Shown piece after piece: positions 1 to 12,500 of a stretch of DNA of 64,000 nucleotides. The position numbers and the translations under genes are program-made. A model generated the notes under the pieces. The model did no database searches and had not been told where the DNA came from. It saw nothing but the letters and a program-made list of their open reading frames with translations. Origin of the DNA: Symsagittifera roscoffensis (Eukaryota > Xenacoelomorpha > Acoela > Convolutidae); assembly GCF_963678635.1 (NCBI RefSeq), contig NC_087069.1, positions 5,191,472 to 5,255,471 on the forward strand. The letters run 5' to 3'. Within the stretch, counting starts at the first letter, position 1. The number at the start of each line of letters is the position of its first letter.

Positions 1-1920
1 GTTATTTTTCCCCCTCCAATAGCAAGGGAATTGATCTTTTCAAGAGTATTTTTTGTCTGTTCCGTTGCGAGTAGGGTTAGCATTGAGCAAAAATGTAACC
101 GGACGCTGAAATGGGGGAATTTGAATGCGGGAAGCTCAATAAGAAAACAAGAAAGAAAAGCCTTTTTGGCTGTATGGTCGTCTTGTTTTAGTTAATCGAA
201 TTACTGGGGAGTTTATGGCGTATGAATGCTAATGAAAAAGCCACAAATTTTTATCACACGCAGATTGGTAATTTACTATAACAGAAAGCTAAAATTTAAA
301 ATGCAGAAAGAACAAAAAATCTAATATGTAGTGAAACGTCGTTTTTGGAATCGATGGCGTGATTGCACAGAAATTTTTTACCGTACCAATTTTTCCAATT
401 TTTTTTTCGAATTAGGTCGAAAAATATGCTTTTTTAGCTTATGGCCAAACCATATGAAGCCTCTAGTGCTAGTTGTTTTTGGCGCCGTTAACAATTTTTA
501 TTGAAATAAAAAACCACTTGTCAAAATGCCCACTCTCAACACAAACTTATAAATCATTGGAGTCAAAAATAACTTGAAACATATCTACTTAGGGACGATA
601 ATAGCGGCAACGAAAATGATTTGAGAACTGTGAAAAATATTCCACCTTTATATGGATGTTTTCGTAACCTAGATATCTGCTGCAAAGGAATTAACGTGAC
701 TCAATTCAGCTCTTGAGCTTCTTCAAAAAAATTTCGTTAAGATGAAATTGTTGAATATTTTCCTTTCTAGATCATAAACTAAATCTTTCCTCTGACTTGA
801 AAAACGCCCAAAAAATTAATGGAAAACAAACGTTTTTTTGAAATTCAAGATAGCATCTGTTCAATTTCTCTTTTAAGGCTGCTATTTCCAATTGGATGTC
901 AGACATGAATTTTTCCTTCACCCTTTCAGAAGACGAAGAAAAAATTGATTTTGTTTTAGCAATTATTTACGATATATAGCAAAGCATTAACAGCAACGAG
1001 CATTTTGAAGTTTAGAATAATGATGTTTGTTGGATAAATTATGCAACGTTTTTGGTAGCTTCACTTTTTCATCTTCTCTCAACAGCCTAACTTTCAACTA
1101 ACCATCTATCGATTTGAAAGGTTCAATTCCAGCTGCGAAAAGTAATTTAAGTTGGGCCTTTTATGAATCCAGATGGCTGAGGCAATCAGTTTTCTTGAAA
1201 TTATTTTTTTTCCAATAAGATCCTTGAATGCTGGATTTTGTGATCGCAATTAAAAGGAAAAATTTTTCGTCAAACTTCTGACAAAAATTGATTTTTAAAA
1301 GGTTGCAGCTATTTGTTCAAAGTAACTTACTAAAGCTTTTAAGGAGATTTTTTACTTCTGATTTTAGAAGAACCAAGAAATCTTGCAGTAAACGAGACTA
1401 TTTTGAAGCCGTTTTGAACTAGATATCAATCACAATACAAAAAAAACTAAAAAGCTTTCACCACCTTTTTTGAGAAAAATTGTGACGACCAATTTCAATT
1501 ATGACCAATTTGAATGCGGATCTTTTTTTTTTGCACTGCTCGAAGCGTTAAATAGGCAGTTTAAATAATCTTCAAGCGAGTTGAGGAAAACGTCGGAAAG
1601 AACTGCTTGCACTCCCGACTCTGCAACGTCCTTTCAGAAGTTTGTCTGAACAAAAAAACCACCCTCTAAGCATATTTTCCTTACTTTCTTTGATTGTCAG
1701 AAGTAAGAAAAAACAAAAAAATAAGAAATTTTTCAGTCTTGATTAGAGGACAGCGGCTATATAAAATACTCCTTAATGTGCGATTCAATCGGAACTTTCT
1801 GTGCTAGTTTCTAACGGTTGCATTGGTTGTTTCGAATTATGAATAAGGCGACAGAAGATTGGAACTCGTTTTTGCGTTTAGAAGATTGGAACTCGTTTTT
1901 GTCTTTTGAGCAAACTCTAC
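1..1920. other. AT-rich intergenic DNA, no gene seen
   Basis: No open frame of convincing codon use and no RNA gene was found. The only small structure is a short direct repeat near 1853-1905, where the phrase agaagattggaactcgtttt occurs twice about 30 bases apart. Confidence 0.6.
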
Positions 1921-1927
1921 TACTTTA

Positions 1928-2191
1928 TTAACCATTTTCAATGTTTTTAAGATCATCCGTAGTCATAAAAAAACCTTTTAGCTCGGAATTAACAAAAATT
2001 CTGCGGCGATTGCTTTCGATAAGTTTATAAGGGTTTGAAAATTGCCAAATAGGGCAGTTCAGAACTAATGTCGACCAAAATGCCTGTCTATTAAGAGGTA
2101 AGCGCTGAAATAGACGAATACAAATGGTAGACAGATAAAGAAGGAAAAAATCTGAACCAAGAACCTTTGAATTTATAATGAAGTGAAACAA
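1928..2191 (-). CDS. Unidentified open frame, 87 codons
   Basis: I do not recognise this product. The frame is open for 87 codons, and its C-terminal third (around residues 55-87, ending FMTTDDLKNIENG) has mixed polar codon use unlike the surrounding A/T runs, so it could be the last exon of a gene. The N-terminal part is rich in Phe and Leu, as expected of random AT-rich sequence. No domain, partner exon or repeat relationship is visible. It is listed as a possible 3' exon only. Confidence 0.15.
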   Translation of the reverse strand: MFHFIINSKVLGSDFFLLYLSTICIRLFQRLPLNRQAFWSTLVLNCPIWQFSNPYKLIESNRRRIFVNSELKGFFMTTDDLKNIENG

Positions 2192-2328
2192 ATCGTAAGA
2201 AAAATGAAAAAAATCCGGCTAACTTTTTCTCTATGCAGATTCTTAATCACTTGTGCCAAATGGAAACAAAAAATGGAATCAGTTATTTTTATTTTTAGCG
2301 ACCCAAAAGCACAATGAAAAACTAAAAT

Positions 2329-2655
2329 CTAAACAAACCACCAATTTTCGACCACGACCGAGTGTACAAAGGTCGGCAACTCTTCGTGAAAACCTATGCG
2401 AACCAGTTCGAAAATTTTTCCTCCCCAAAGCACGAAGCGCCACCACTGACGGGAACTTCGAGATCTCAGAAACGGTGTCTTCGGGACACGCCGAGGCACA
2501 AGGGGGGCCTTCCGGTGAGCAGCCGAAACGGGAGTCGAAAAGCGAGCGGCTTCCGGCAACTAAAGAAGAAAACGAACATAACTGCTGATAATAGTTTGTT
2601 CGTTCGGGAAAAAGCTGAAAACAAAAACTTCACATCATTTAAATTTTTTAAGTAG
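2329..2655 (+). other. GC-rich patch with overlapping open frames; candidate exon
   Basis: This is an abrupt island of higher GC in very AT-rich surroundings. All three plus frames and one minus frame are open over about 250 bases. The frame that reads DRVYKGRQLFVKTYANQFE near 2355-2410 looks most protein-like. Downstream it becomes basic and Ser/Pro-rich. I cannot name the product or find splice partners. It could be an exon or a fragment of a mobile element, because islands like this are rare elsewhere in the first 6.8 kb. Confidence 0.25.
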
Positions 2656-3379
2656 CTTCTCATTTAATTGCAATCATTATTTGCATTCACTGCTAATATT
2701 TAGTTGAAATTTTTAATATATCTTCTAGTTGTTAAATGTCATTTCGACTTAATAAAAATTTTATAGAAAAAAAAAAATTGGGTTTCCAAACTAGTTTAGT
2801 ATTTTTTTTAAATAGGATGCTGAATTAATTCAATTTTTTGTATTAGGTTTTATTTGCAACCACAAAAAAAAACAAAAAGTACTACGAAAACAAGAAAAAT
2901 AATCTACTAAAAAGCTATTCAAATGCAATTTTTATAGGTTTTTCTACTAAGTGCAATTTCTTGTGTCAATCACTGTTTCAAACAAAAGGGATTGAAAATT
3001 CTTTTTATGGCTTTGCAGCTGAAAAACGAGAGACATAGATAAGAGTGAATCTTTTAACCGGCAAATTGTTCCATTGAAAAAATCAATAATTTAGCGCTGA
3101 TTGATAGCAGCAAATTAACCGATATTTTTTTCGCAAAACAATTAATAAATTATCACTGAAGACATATTATTCCGTATTTTAAAAGTCATATATTGCATTT
3201 TTGATAATGAAAAGTGAAATAAATCCTTATTTCTTGTTACAAATTTGGTCAAAACTGACGTTTTAGGTCATTATTTTTGAAGGTTCTGATGTAACAGTAA
3301 AGTTTTTGACAACTCCTCTCTCATGATAGTCTTCAAAAGTAGACAACAAAAACCTTGGAAAAACTTTTTTTAATTTAGT

Positions 3380-3480
3380 ACCGACATTACGAGCCCAAAA
3401 TGTGCACTGTATAGGCGCACAATTTAGTGTGTGAAGGTCTGTAGAATCCAGCAAGTCTTCTAACATGTTAAAAAATTGCC
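3380..3480 (-). repeat. Scrap of ACGAGGCCAAACTGTG-family DNA transposon
   Basis: The segment contains ttacgagcccaaaatgtgca and, in inverse order, the internal phrases shared with copies at 9003-9090 and 10846-10903. Those phrases are a block like acttgtctgtggaatccag, then acagacct, then a block ending in ttgtgc. It is a degenerate partial copy in the opposite orientation. No coding capacity is seen. Confidence 0.45.
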
Positions 3481-4604
3481 GGAACGATAGAAAAAACGAA
3501 AGAACGGAAGATCAAGGAAGTGGTCAAAGCGTCAAGTTTTGGGAATTGGCTCGAATTTGGAAGTTTTTGGAAAAATGCGAAAATGGTTATGGGAATCATG
3601 AAAATTAGACCCAACAACTGGGCTACCCCGATTTGCTTGCCAGTAAATATCAGTAATGTTTCAATAATGCATCGGTATAAGAACAGTTTTGTAACAGTAC
3701 TGGACAAATGCCACGATTGCACTGATCATTGACAAAATCAGGACAACAAACTGAAGTACTGTTCCTGTACCGATTCATTACTGAATCACTTATGTTTTTG
3801 CAATGATTAATTCTGATCATTACCATCCTCTAACTAGTTCACGCAGGGTACCAAATTGCCTTAAAAAAAACTCAATCAACCGAAATTGTTTGGCTTTAAC
3901 AAAATGAAGTGATTGAAATTTTCGATAAAAATCGAGCTGATTTCTAGTTTTGTGTGCGTGAGGGGGATATATATATATATATTATATTTAAAAAAAATTG
4001 AAAAAAGTTACTCTGCTTCCAGGAATTTTAGTTGCTCAAGCCATTTAACAAACAACACTAACTCCATTTTACGTTTTAAGTAAACTAACTGAGTCTTTAC
4101 ACGGTTTGTAGCCTTGTTGTATCGTAAAGCTGATGTTGTCAGCAGTAACAACACGTTATTAACTTTTCGTTCATTTCAAATTTCTGAAAAAAATTGCCGA
4201 TAAATAGTTTCAAAATCGTAATCACCACTCGTGAGCATCGTAAGAAGGGGTATAATTCATTTTTTGTTGCAGGTAAGCATGAACGCATTGTTGTGTAATT
4301 TTCTAAATCTTGATCATTTTTCCTTTCCCCTTGGGTAAATTAGTTTAAAAATTGCCACACCCATATTAAAATAAGATGTTGCAGCTCAAGGGGTTTCCCT
4401 TCTTGTAAAAAGGGGAGATAATTAAGAAGATTCAAATTTTCTGATCGCTTTGGGAAACTGGGAAGAAACAATATGGTGGTCTTTGCTCAATTTGATATTC
4501 ACTGTACCAACAAATGCATACAAAGGTGCATTGAATTGTTATAATAAAACCTTCCAACAATAATTATTATTCCACGGAGTATCCAATTCGTTCAATATGA
4601 GGCC

Positions 4605-4750
4605 AATTCGTGCACGGTTTAGGCATATACATTGGTCTTGTAAGTTTCTGGAAGCCAGAGAAAAGATTATAAACATGTTATAAAATTGTCAGAACAAGCA
4701 GTTGCAGAATTCGCTCACATTTCACAAAATACAGTTTGACCTCGCAATGT
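4605..4750 (-). repeat. Scrap of ACGAGGCCAAACTGTG-family DNA transposon
   Basis: It carries the inverted terminal phrase CAGTTTGACCTCGCAATG at 4734-4751 and the internal phrases near 4610-4670 (gtgcacggtttagg, cttgtaagtttctggaagccag). These match the order seen in inverted copies of the family. Divergence is high. Confidence 0.35.
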
Positions 4751-6841
4751 TTTCGTCGAGAGAAACTAGAATCAATCCCGACTCAACCTAAGCAAAAAGT
4801 TGATTTTTTTTCTTTTTATGAACTATGTTTGTTTTTTAAGGAAACTTATAAAATAAATAACATGCTGTATGATAAAAAGTAGAATATGCGGCTGTATCTT
4901 CAGCTAGTTCAGGGTTTTGACTTACATGGTCCCACATATAATTGCATTTCTATTTGAATTTCTTAAATCTAAATAGACGAAATTAATGAAATTAACATAT
5001 CAAATAAAAACAATAATGGAATAAAAAAATTCAAGTTACATAGTTTTAGAAATTGGCGACGTTTAAGTAAGAACACTCAAAACCCACTTCGAAAAAAAAT
5101 TTCCTTTCAAATGTACATACACGAATTTAAATTTTAGATTCATCTAGCTGTAACTCGGTATGTATGCAAATATTTGCATTGTACTTGCAAGATTTTTGCC
5201 ATTTTTGCATTCTTTTGATGTGCTGTTTGAAGTGCAAACCTTCAAATAATTCAGTGAAATTTTGCTTTTCTTGGAATGTATAAAATCGTACAAACATATG
5301 AGATTTCAACAGAATGCTGATTTCACAGCTCTTCATTTTTTCTCGAAATTTATTCGTAAATAAGATAAATAAAGATGAAAAAAAAACGTCTGAATACTAA
5401 GTTGTTGATCTACCAGGGTTGACCTCCTTACAAACAGCTTATTTTAAGTTTTTTTTTATAACTACAAAGATAAAAAACCATTTCATACAGTTCCATGCAT
5501 GCGTTCTAATTAAAAATTGATTCCCAATTGATTCCTTTTTTAAAAAAATTGCCAAGATCAGTTTTTTTTTAAATAAAATTTTTCACCTATTGGTGTTTTA
5601 TTCGAAAATTTACTGAAAAGGCTCTTAGATAAGTTAAATTGAGCTTGCATTGTGTTTCAACTGAATGAGAGCATATCAGTCATCAACATTTTTTTCGTCA
5701 AATATTTAATTGTCATACAATTTTTTTAAAATCAAAAATGCATGAAACCTGAGGAAAAATTTTAGTTCTCATTTTAGTCGCTAAACCAGTTTTTTTTTGT
5801 ACAAGAAATTTTTTTTCAATTTTTCAGATTTTTTTTGCATATAACGTAGTCCACGCTTAGTCCATTTGAATATAAGAACCATTAGTCACAGTGAAGGTTC
5901 TCTGTGGTGGCAAAATTTGTACTTTTCAGTTTTAGTGAAAAGATATAATCAAAATTTGTCCGAAAAACAGGCCGCGATGTTCAACCTTTTGATTTTTTCG
6001 AACTAGAGGCTTCGTAGCCATATACACGAAAAATGTTTTTTTTTTGTTATAAGATCGTTTGAAAGAAATTTGTGTATATTAATTGGCATCTATCAAAATG
6101 CAGTTTACTCTGCAAACTGCCGTTTAGCTTCCTCTTGGTTATCTCTTTTCAGAAAACTTTTGGTTTTTTTGTGTTTCTGGTCAAAATAAAATATAAAGCA
6201 AAAAAAAACATTTGTTTTTGTAAATAAGGCTTGCTGTACAACTCCAGAGTATGGGAAAACATCTGACAATTCCGTAAATTGGGAAAACATCCGTAACATG
6301 CTTTTCAACCAAATTTTTTTATTCTTTTAAATGTATGATAAACTTTTTCTCCATGATATGCTTTTGTTTGATAAACTATTTGTGTGAATCCGACTAATAT
6401 ATCTTTTTTTTGTCAACACGGATAATCCACCTAGTTTTTACAACAAAGTTTTTCCAGGATTTAACCCTGCGCATTTGAGAGGCCGTTTTTGCATCGTAAT
6501 GAAGTCTTTCAAAATTCTTTTTTTCCATATGTATCTTTCGTTTCTAGGAACCTTACTTCAGCTATCTCGAGTGTTAGATTTGGCTATGTTACTTCACAAC
6601 TAGCAAAATTTATAAACACTTATCAAAGTAATGGAAAAACTATTCCTCCACTTATGAATTTTTTAAAGTTCCTGAAATAAGAATAGGAACTCGAATTTTT
6701 CAAGAAAATGAAAAACAAAAGGTAATTCTACGCGAACTTTTATGCAAGAGACTTATAAGATTTACATTCCAAGAATACTAGTTTTTTTTAAGTTTTACAT
6801 AGTTTTTGAACAATGAATATTAAAAATGTTTCAGCGCGTTG

Positions 6842-8042
6842 TTATGTAACTTTTAAGCCCATAAAATCATATTCTTTGAGTGTATCTACCAATAAAACGT
6901 CGTTATCGTCATTGCGACGGTTGAGCGCCAGCATTGCAACAGGGGCATACGTTTCGACGTTTGTATTGGTGCCGACCACATCTTCGTCGTCACGCCGGCA
7001 CGATGAAAGCTTGACACTATATTGCCGATGCTCAAACATGAAATTCAAAGAGTGCATTACGGCGAACAAATAAAACAGGACTCCGCTTATTGAATACAGA
7101 AATGCGGTAGACTCCCAACCAAAGGAACCCGGTTCGAACCTCAGCAGGATCGTTGTGTAATAAGTCCGAGCGCAGTTCGTATTCATTTCCGAAAGCCGAC
7201 TCAGGATTGCGTAAGGAAACCAGCATATTACATAACACAAAATCGAGCCGAGGTTAACACTTACTGTATGCAGGGACTTTCTTAGTATTATTTTCATATG
7301 TGATTGGCACTCGGTTGCGGTGTTACGTAAAGTGTTGAACTTCCGTAAGATTTTCCAAAAAGTTACCGAGTAAACTGATAGGCAAATTATAGTTGTGAAA
7401 ATGAACGTTACGGGCAACATTGCATCGAAATCATCCAGAATACGGTAGATGTTAAATTCATGCTTGCCGTCGTCGAAAATTTTATACGAACTATAGTATA
7501 TGACATTTTCGTCATTCGGTTCAGTTACGTAACGTTTGTTCGCTCGCCAATGACTTTCCAGGAACGACATGATTACGCAATCCAAAATGACCAAAATTAC
7601 TGTACACACAAAAAATTTAGCATTTCTTTTCACTAATTTTTTTCTTTTCTGGTTTTCTGGATATTTAGATGGTTGTTGAATTGAATTAGACGATCAATTG
7701 CTGTGAAAATAGCACTTAGGCTGGTAACAGCGCCAACAACTCGTCGTCGTGTTTCTGTTACTGTCAATAAAGTTTGATGAAGTTTTGGCGTTTCTTTTTT
7801 GTCCACATAGACGTCGAGAACTTCAAAGATAAATGTTGTGATTGACATTTCAAGGCCGCAAAATAGAAACATGGTCGCAAATAATTTCGCATGAACGATT
7901 GTGAATAGCGACCTTTTCTGACATTTTTCACGGCTTTGACAAGAAGGTGAAAATTTGTGATGGTCGCAATGATTCCAATGATGATCAAAATGATATACTG
8001 ATTCCTTATAAGGAAGTTGGAGTCTTCGTACGAGTCGCTATT
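6842..8042 (-). pseudogene. Class A seven-helix receptor (nematode serpentine/peptide-type GPCR), frameshifted
   Basis: The product would be a plasma-membrane G-protein-coupled receptor. An exon starts at 8042 after a tttttttag acceptor and encodes an extracellular stretch with NSD/SYEDSN, then helix 1 (IIIGIIATITNFHLLVKAV). Helix 2 (FLFCGLEMSITTFIFE) and helix 3 with the IDRL form of the DRY box follow in another frame down to 7645. The frame from 7633 to 6842 carries helices 4-7. Helix 6 holds the CWFPY signature and helix 7 lies near FLYSISGVLFYLFAVMH. The long acidic tail is typical of a cytoplasmic C-terminus. Two frame changes are needed: one near 7885 between helices 1 and 2, and one in the seven-T run at 7637-7643. 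The ligand family cannot be assigned. It is either a pseudogene or an intact gene with assembly errors. Confidence 0.7.
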
Positions 8043-8344
8043 CTAAAAAAAACAAAATGAATGAAAATTATATCACAAAATCAACATTTGCTATAATTAA
8101 ACGAAAGATAAGGTGCCATCTAGAATCGAACCCTTATCCAATGGTGAAAAAGTCAAAATATATTTTTTTAATCGTGTAATTTTTTAAATAATTTTTTTAA
8201 CAAAAAAAACTGTCAAGGTCAAGGTAAGAAGATTACGTCTTCTTGAAATTATGTAATAAACTTGCATGACGTAATGGATCTTTCCGTTCCGAACTGGGCA
8301 GATCAACTGCGTACAAGGCCACCTCTCGTATGATTCCGACGTGG

Positions 8345-8466
8345 TCAAACGCCTTCACTTATTTCTCATTCGTGAATCGGTCGACGAATGCAGTCTGTTC
8401 GATCAATTTGAACTCGCTCAGTTTGATGTAGCCACTTTGCAGGTACGCTTCACATTCTGCAGGATC
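8345..8466 (-). CDS. Candidate upstream exon of the receptor gene
   Basis: A consensus acceptor (ttttcag) ends at 8467, and an open exon-like stretch follows, reading ECEAYLQSGYIKLSEF and then LIEQTAFVDRF. GC content rises exactly at the acceptor. It lies upstream of, and in the same orientation as, the receptor exon starting at 8042, so it may code for the extracellular N-terminus. A TAA follows at about 8359. The frame stays open again beyond it to about 8225, so either a donor site is missed or the exon is broken. Its assignment to the receptor is inference. Confidence 0.35.
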
Positions 8467-8939
8467 CTGAAAATGAAAACAAATTTGAAAATTGGAATAA
8501 GTTTTTGATTGCCTCTCGAAAGAAATTTTAACCGAGGTTTTATACAACATTTTTAGGCAAAAAATTTCATGTTTTTTGGTTGAAAATTCGAGTTCGCTTC
8601 AATCGAAATAAGCAAAAAAGAAACAAAGATTTTGTTCGAATGGACGTTTTCAAACTTTTTAACCTCGAGAAATTTCTGTAAACGTTTTATTTTTTTAAAG
8701 GTTGTTGAAAAAACCGACAATTTCTCAAATCCTAAAAGATTTGATTATCAAGGAGTTAATATCAAATTAGGGCAATATATATTAGAACATCATCATTTCC
8801 AGTGCTGTATTTTTCTATAGGTGTAACTTTTTAATTATCCGTCATCTACCGAAAAAAAATAAACTCTATGCTTTAAAACAACATTTCAATTTAAAAACTC
8901 TCAAAACACAAGAATATCAGGTTTGTGTGCAAGTAACAC

Positions 8940-10910
8940 AGAATGTTTGAACCCTTCATGAAAAAAAATTACACGTTCTTTTTATTCAATTCATTTTATT
9001 ATTTTCGTTTCGACAAAATTTTAACATGTTTCAAAACTTGTCTGTGGAATCCAGGAACATACAGACCTAAAATTGTGCACCTATCCAAGGCACAGTTTGG
9101 CCACGTACTGAACTGCAAAAAAAAACAGAAAAATTTTTCGAAACAGTTTTTTTTCACTTACTTTTGTTTTTGAATGCCAATAACTTAATAATTGTATACG
9201 TTTTTGATTCGTTTTTAAATCACGGAAGGCACAAAGGAAGAACGAAGGGAGCATCTTTGTTGCGGAATCCGCTTTAATTAACCAAAAAGCACAGTTTGGC
9301 CCCGTAATGTTCTAACTTTCATTGTCAAGGAAGCGCTAATTGTAGCTTTACGAAACCATTTTTCTCGTAATATTTTTTTCTGTTTTTCTTCTTCCAAAAG
9401 AACTATAAATCTAGCGGCAAAACGTGTGAAAGACTTATTTTTGAAAAAATAACAGAAAAAGTTTTCTAAGGTATATTTTACTTGAAATTAGTTATCCACA
9501 AACCGCCTTTTTTATTTCACAGAGTTATATTCAATACAAATACTTATAAGAATTATTGTTTTTTGGTGAAAAATGCTTGTTGATTTTCAACTATTTGTGG
9601 GAACAAATTCTTTTCAAGGTTTAAATTAGTTTCATATTTTTATTACAAAGGATTTTTCGCAGTTTATCCATTATCTTTGCAGTGTCATAAAAACAGTTGG
9701 TTGAATAATTGTTCAAGGAGCTAAAAAGATCTGAAAATCCTTGAGTATTGAAATTTTGTAGCCCAAACTGCCCTCAAAAGTAACTTTATATCCAGATGAA
9801 TCCACAGTTTTTTTCTCTGACAGCGAACGAATACATTGTCTTTTCAAGTATAGTCGTATTTTATTTAATGACGACTAATGCGTCCGTGATCAAGTTTTAA
9901 AACTCATAAAACAAAACTGACAAACAATTTTAAGATTTGAGACGTGATGCAGAGCATTACGAGGCCAAACTGTGTATTTTGTGCTTTGGAAGCAGATTCC
10001 GCTACAAAGGCGCTCTCTTTTGTTCTTCTTTTGTTCTTTCGTTTTCTTCGATTGTTCTTAAGATGTCTTAACATGTTTACAAACTTGAAATTGGTTTCCA
10101 GAGACCTAAACCCACTAAACTGTGCGACTATTCACTTCACAAATTGTCCCCCTACTGAAAGAAAAATTCGTGAGAAACTTTTTTTAAAAGTCATTGGTTT
10201 GGAAAATGTTTTGAACTTCATTAAAAGATTTTTTCATTTCTTTTGTTTCAAGCTGCATTTCTTACTATTTTTGCAGTATTTGCATTCGAATTATGCTCAA
10301 ACTTTTTCATTTTTACGAAGAATACTTATTTAGCAATATTTTGCGGCCTCAACATAAAAATTTTGCAGAAAACAAGATTAAAAATCATAAACCAATTGTT
10401 TAAAATTTGATCTGTGTTTAATCATTATTTGATTTTAACTGATGGTTCATTGTTGCAAGACTGTTCAAACTTGTCTTCACCAAACTCCGGCTTGGAAATT
10501 CTAGATCCAGAGGCAAGAAACTTTAAATTAAACTTTTCAAAAGATATGATAAAATTTCTTCAAGGTTTTTGCAGTGAAATTCTTTTTGTTGATACAGTGA
10601 AACAATTCTGTTTTTTAATCAACCGTTTTTTTGCTGCTAATAATCTAGTTTTGAAAGCATGGCTTCAAAAAATAAAAAGAAATCATCCTTAATCCTTGAT
10701 AAAAATCGTAGATTTCAAAAAAAAATTATTACGAGGCCAAACTGTGTATATTGTGAGCTGTAAACGGATTGCGCAACAAGGACGCTATCTATGCTTTTCT
10801 TTGTTTTCATTTTCTTTGATCAGTCCGAGAAAAATCTTAACATGGTTAAAAACTTGTCTCTGGATTCCAGAGACTTAAGAACACCAAATCTTGCGGCTAT
10901 CCTTTGTACA
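8940..10910. repeat. Cluster of fragments of a DNA transposon with ACGAGGCCAAACTGTG ends
   Basis: The phrase attacgaggccaaactgtg occurs at about 9957 and 10728. Its inverse (cacagtttggccccgtaatg) lies at 9299-9318 and a degenerate inverse at 9091-9112. The sequence behind the two direct copies is related: both run through attccgc/attgcgc, a Ctctcttt block, an acatgtttacaaacttg-like block and ccagagac. The ends flank TA and look like terminal inverted repeats of a Tc1/mariner-size MITE. No transposase frame is visible. The open frames here (for example 9944-10333, 10414-10692) show Phe/Leu-rich random composition. Confidence 0.6.
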
Positions 10911-12260
10911 GCTTGACTTCGTCATGTGCACAGTGTGCCCTCGTTTGTTACAAGATAAACTCCAAAGCAGCCTGCCTAGTCGAAGAAGGGAGGTTATCGT
11001 ATAAATTTTCGCAGGAATCTTTCAAGAACTTTTTAAGGACGATACATCTCTTTAAAAGAACTAACAACATTTTAAAAGATAACGTTTTTTGAGCTAGATC
11101 TTTAAAGATCTCGAGCAAAAAACAGCTTTACATCTCAAAGTTCATGTAGGAAGTATAGTGGTAACATTTATATACTTGAACAAATCAGCAAAAGAGAAAA
11201 AAAGAAAATTATTACAGCATAAACTATGAATATTTTTGTTTATCATAACTATGTGAACACCAAATAACAGTTATTTCAAGCTTCTTGATTCTATTGATCA
11301 AAACTTTGTCATTAAAAACGAAATTAAATTTCAACCACTAGAGTTGCAAAACTAGATAAATTACTCCAAGAAATTTTTTTTTCGGAAATCCTAAATCAAA
11401 ATGCTTAAATTATAACCAGAACCTGTAGTTTTTTACATTTTGAAAGCGGAAAAATGTGCATCTAAAGGAACATTAATGAAAACAGGGTCAATCTAAACTT
11501 TTATTCGATCAAAGTTTCTAGGCTGAAAGTTGCAATCAAAAATAATCTATAAAATGTTTGGATCAAAGTGCTGAAGGGTTGGCAGGATGTTGTTTTTTTG
11601 TTAAAAAACCAGGCGGAAGTATTCTGAATACTGTAACCTTTTTGCAATCAACTTCAACCACCCCTTTTGACATCATAAAAAAAAAATCAGCCAGATGATT
11701 TAAAATTGACCAAATCTAAATTTTCGAAGCAATTCTTTCTGGTCGATTGAAGCAAAGATATACGAAAATCTGTTTAAATAGAAGAAGAACACCAAAGATT
11801 AAGACTGTGACAATACGAACTTCCTAAAGTTTCTCTTATGACTTTTCGTCCTTTAGTTTTGACTCACATTTCAAACTAGATAAGGCCTGCTAATCCTTAA
11901 ACTCTACATAGTCCGAAATGGCTGAATGCCTTAGATTGCATGGTTCATTTTGTAACTTCGGAAAACTGGAGTTTAAGTTTCTTCCCGGTTTAGAAAGTTG
12001 AAATAGTCGAGAAACTTTTATCTATTTGAAGTTTGACCGTTCACAAAAAAATTAGCTGCGCCGCTAAAAAAAAAGAAAAAAAAATAAAGCTCCCCAATGA
12101 AGTCGTGCATAGTGCTGTGACAAGAGTTCATAACAAAAGTTCGAACGTTTGACACGAACGTTCCAACTTTCGTTCGGATGTTAAATTTCTCAAAAATTCT
12201 GAGCAGTAATTTTTTTTCCACAAAAAAATGGAGCCTTAGTTAACAAGTAGTTGAAAAGTA
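10910..12260. other. Intergenic DNA, nothing recognised
   Basis: AT-rich sequence without a supported exon or repeat. A short imperfect palindrome (gttcgaacgtttgacacgaacgttcc) sits at about 12139-12166, upstream (in plus sense) of the hAT relic. Confidence 0.5.
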
Positions 12261-12267
12261 CCGTAGT

Positions 12268-12500
12268 TAACAAAGCCCAATTATCATGAAGATTTGCATA
12301 TCAACATGCTCCCCAGACAACAAACTGCGTTTTTTGCCACTACATCACCAGCTGTACTAAAAACACGCTCTGGTGGTGTCCTCGTTGGAGTGATATAAAA
12401 AATATTTTGGCCACTTTCGCTAGAGAAGGGAAACTTGACTGCTTTGACCTTCCTTTTTGCTGAGGATCGAAGTTTTTGTCCCGTTGAGGTTGCTCACATT
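12268..12500 (-). pseudogene. hAT transposase relic, C-terminal dimerisation domain
   Basis: The minus strand at 12335-12382 reads PPERVFSTAGDVVAK. This is the hallmark of the hAT C-terminal dimerisation domain, in which a Ser/Pro-x-E-R-x-F-S-x-A-G motif is followed by K-R-x-x-L and then E-H-V-D-M. One frame away, at about 12280-12335, the sequence reads KKRSLLSGEHVDMQIFM. Upstream, at about 12395-12440, FPSLAKVAKIFF matches the usual segment before the motif. At least two frameshifts separate these blocks and no N-terminal catalytic region is visible nearby. It is a dead remnant of a hAT DNA transposon. The terminal inverted repeats were not found. Confidence 0.75.

Larger units (their letters stand above)
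2670..6800. other. AT-rich intergenic DNA with transposon scraps
   Basis: No supported gene. It contains a short TA microsatellite (about 3967-3985) and two inverted scraps of the transposon family described at 8940-10900. One is near 3380-3480 (ends in ACATTACGAGCCCAAAATGTGC). The other is near 4605-4750 (CAGTTTGACCTCGCAATG). Otherwise only A/T homopolymers and low-complexity sequence are seen. Confidence 0.5.

Noticed and set aside
7120-7145. ggttcgaacct resembling a tRNA T-arm
   Set aside because: It lies inside the receptor coding frame and no cloverleaf can be formed around it.
8110-8145. atcgaaccctta resembling a tRNA T-loop
   Set aside because: No acceptor or anticodon stems are found at the right distance.
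9944-10692. Two plus-strand open frames of 129 and 92 codons
   Set aside because: They start inside or near transposon ends, are Phe/Leu-rich and have no splice signals or relatives in the window.
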